64,000 nt of DNA, taken from positions 62,001-126,000 of the forward strand of contig JAXDFZ010000008.1 of NCBI GenBank assembly GCA_034665305.1, given 5' to 3'. The stretch comes from DASXRU01 sp034665305. GTDB lineage: Bacteria > Acidobacteriota > Blastocatellia > Pyrinomonadales > Pyrinomonadaceae. The notes under the pieces are model-generated. The model did not search any database, had not been told where the DNA came from, and saw only the letters and a list, made by a program, of their open reading frames with translations. Below are positions 63,868 through 64,000 of the stretch, piece by piece (within the stretch, counting starts at the first letter, position 1; every line of letters starts with the position of its first letter). The position numbers and the translations under genes were made by a program.

Positions 63868-63965
63868 GGATTTCAGACTGCGGTTTAAAGGATTTAAATT
63901 TCCGCAAACCGCACGCTGCAATCCGTAATCGTCATGGCCGCCTGCTACCCAGGCGGTTCTGACAG
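63827..63965. repeat. Diverged inverted repeat over the ispF 3' end
   Basis: ggaaccgcctgcggtagcgg near 63829 and the complement-like cgcctgctacccaggcggtt near 63938 resemble the arms of the repeat at 9475-9564. Between them, 63868-63932 shows degenerate period-7 units (ccgcaaa, ccgcacg, ctgcaat, ccgtaat). Nothing else is seen up to 64000. Confidence 0.7.
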
Positions 63966-64000
63966 GAAAAACACTTGAGACCTCAGGACGTAATTCGCAA

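Overview
The window looks like a piece of an Acidobacteriota chromosome, most likely of the Blastocatellia/Pyrinomonadales type. This is inferred from style: a Pkn-type kinase with a DUF4384-like tail, exported PPC-TPR-CHAT paralogues, a tricorn-type S41 protease, many intergenic inverted repeats and period-7 tandem repeats. No rRNA, tRNA, CRISPR array, transposase or phage gene was seen. The first gene is cut by the left edge. The right edge lies in repeats after ispF.

Layout. 1-10.5 kb: a membrane Ser/Thr kinase, a small unknown protein, two exported TPR-CHAT protease paralogues and an exported DUF4384-like protein, possibly one extracytoplasmic signalling set. 10.7-12.7 kb: alanine racemase and an alpha/beta hydrolase. 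13.0-24.4 kb: six co-directional genes (duplicated beta-domain protein, BNR beta-propeller, subtilase, calcineurin-like phosphoesterase, SIR2-like protein, nSTAND-WD40 giant) that look like a regulated conflict/defence cluster. 24.4-27.6 kb: tricorn-like S41 protease on the opposite strand.

28.0-36.9 kb: a tightly spaced five-gene set. It holds a GST-P450 fusion, a duplicated membrane protein of unknown function, a DyP-type peroxidase, a TIR-nucleoside phosphorylase protein and an AP-ATPase STAND-TPR protein. The last two carry matching ~45-residue helical modules, at the C end of one and the N end of the other, which suggests an effector-sensor pair. This and the 13-24 kb cluster are the best candidates for little-described systems.

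37-46 kb: metabolic and housekeeping genes (FAD oxidase, DinB-like, MBL hydrolase, CPBP protease, MaoC-like, TonB-like, glutamate dehydrogenase, ArsC-like, RadA). 46.4-51.3 kb: a MacAB-type export operon and an M15-like exported protein. 51.6-54.2 kb: Spy-like, sigma factor, anti-sigma and Spy-like genes, probably an envelope-stress operon. 54.5-56.3 kb: an exported kinase-fold candidate next to a membrane-anchored dual-specificity phosphatase. 56.7-59.8 kb: ferritin-like protein and HPII-type catalase. 60.1-63.9 kb: RibD-type reductase, exported hypothetical, PIN-TRAM membrane protein, ispD and ispF.

The second theme is repeats. At least ten arrays have a 7-base period with different unit sequences, mostly built as two complementary arms. 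Several families of dispersed inverted repeats fill most intergenic gaps, even inside operons. Some repeat copies lie inside reading frames: both CHAT genes, the FAD oxidase and the end of ispF.
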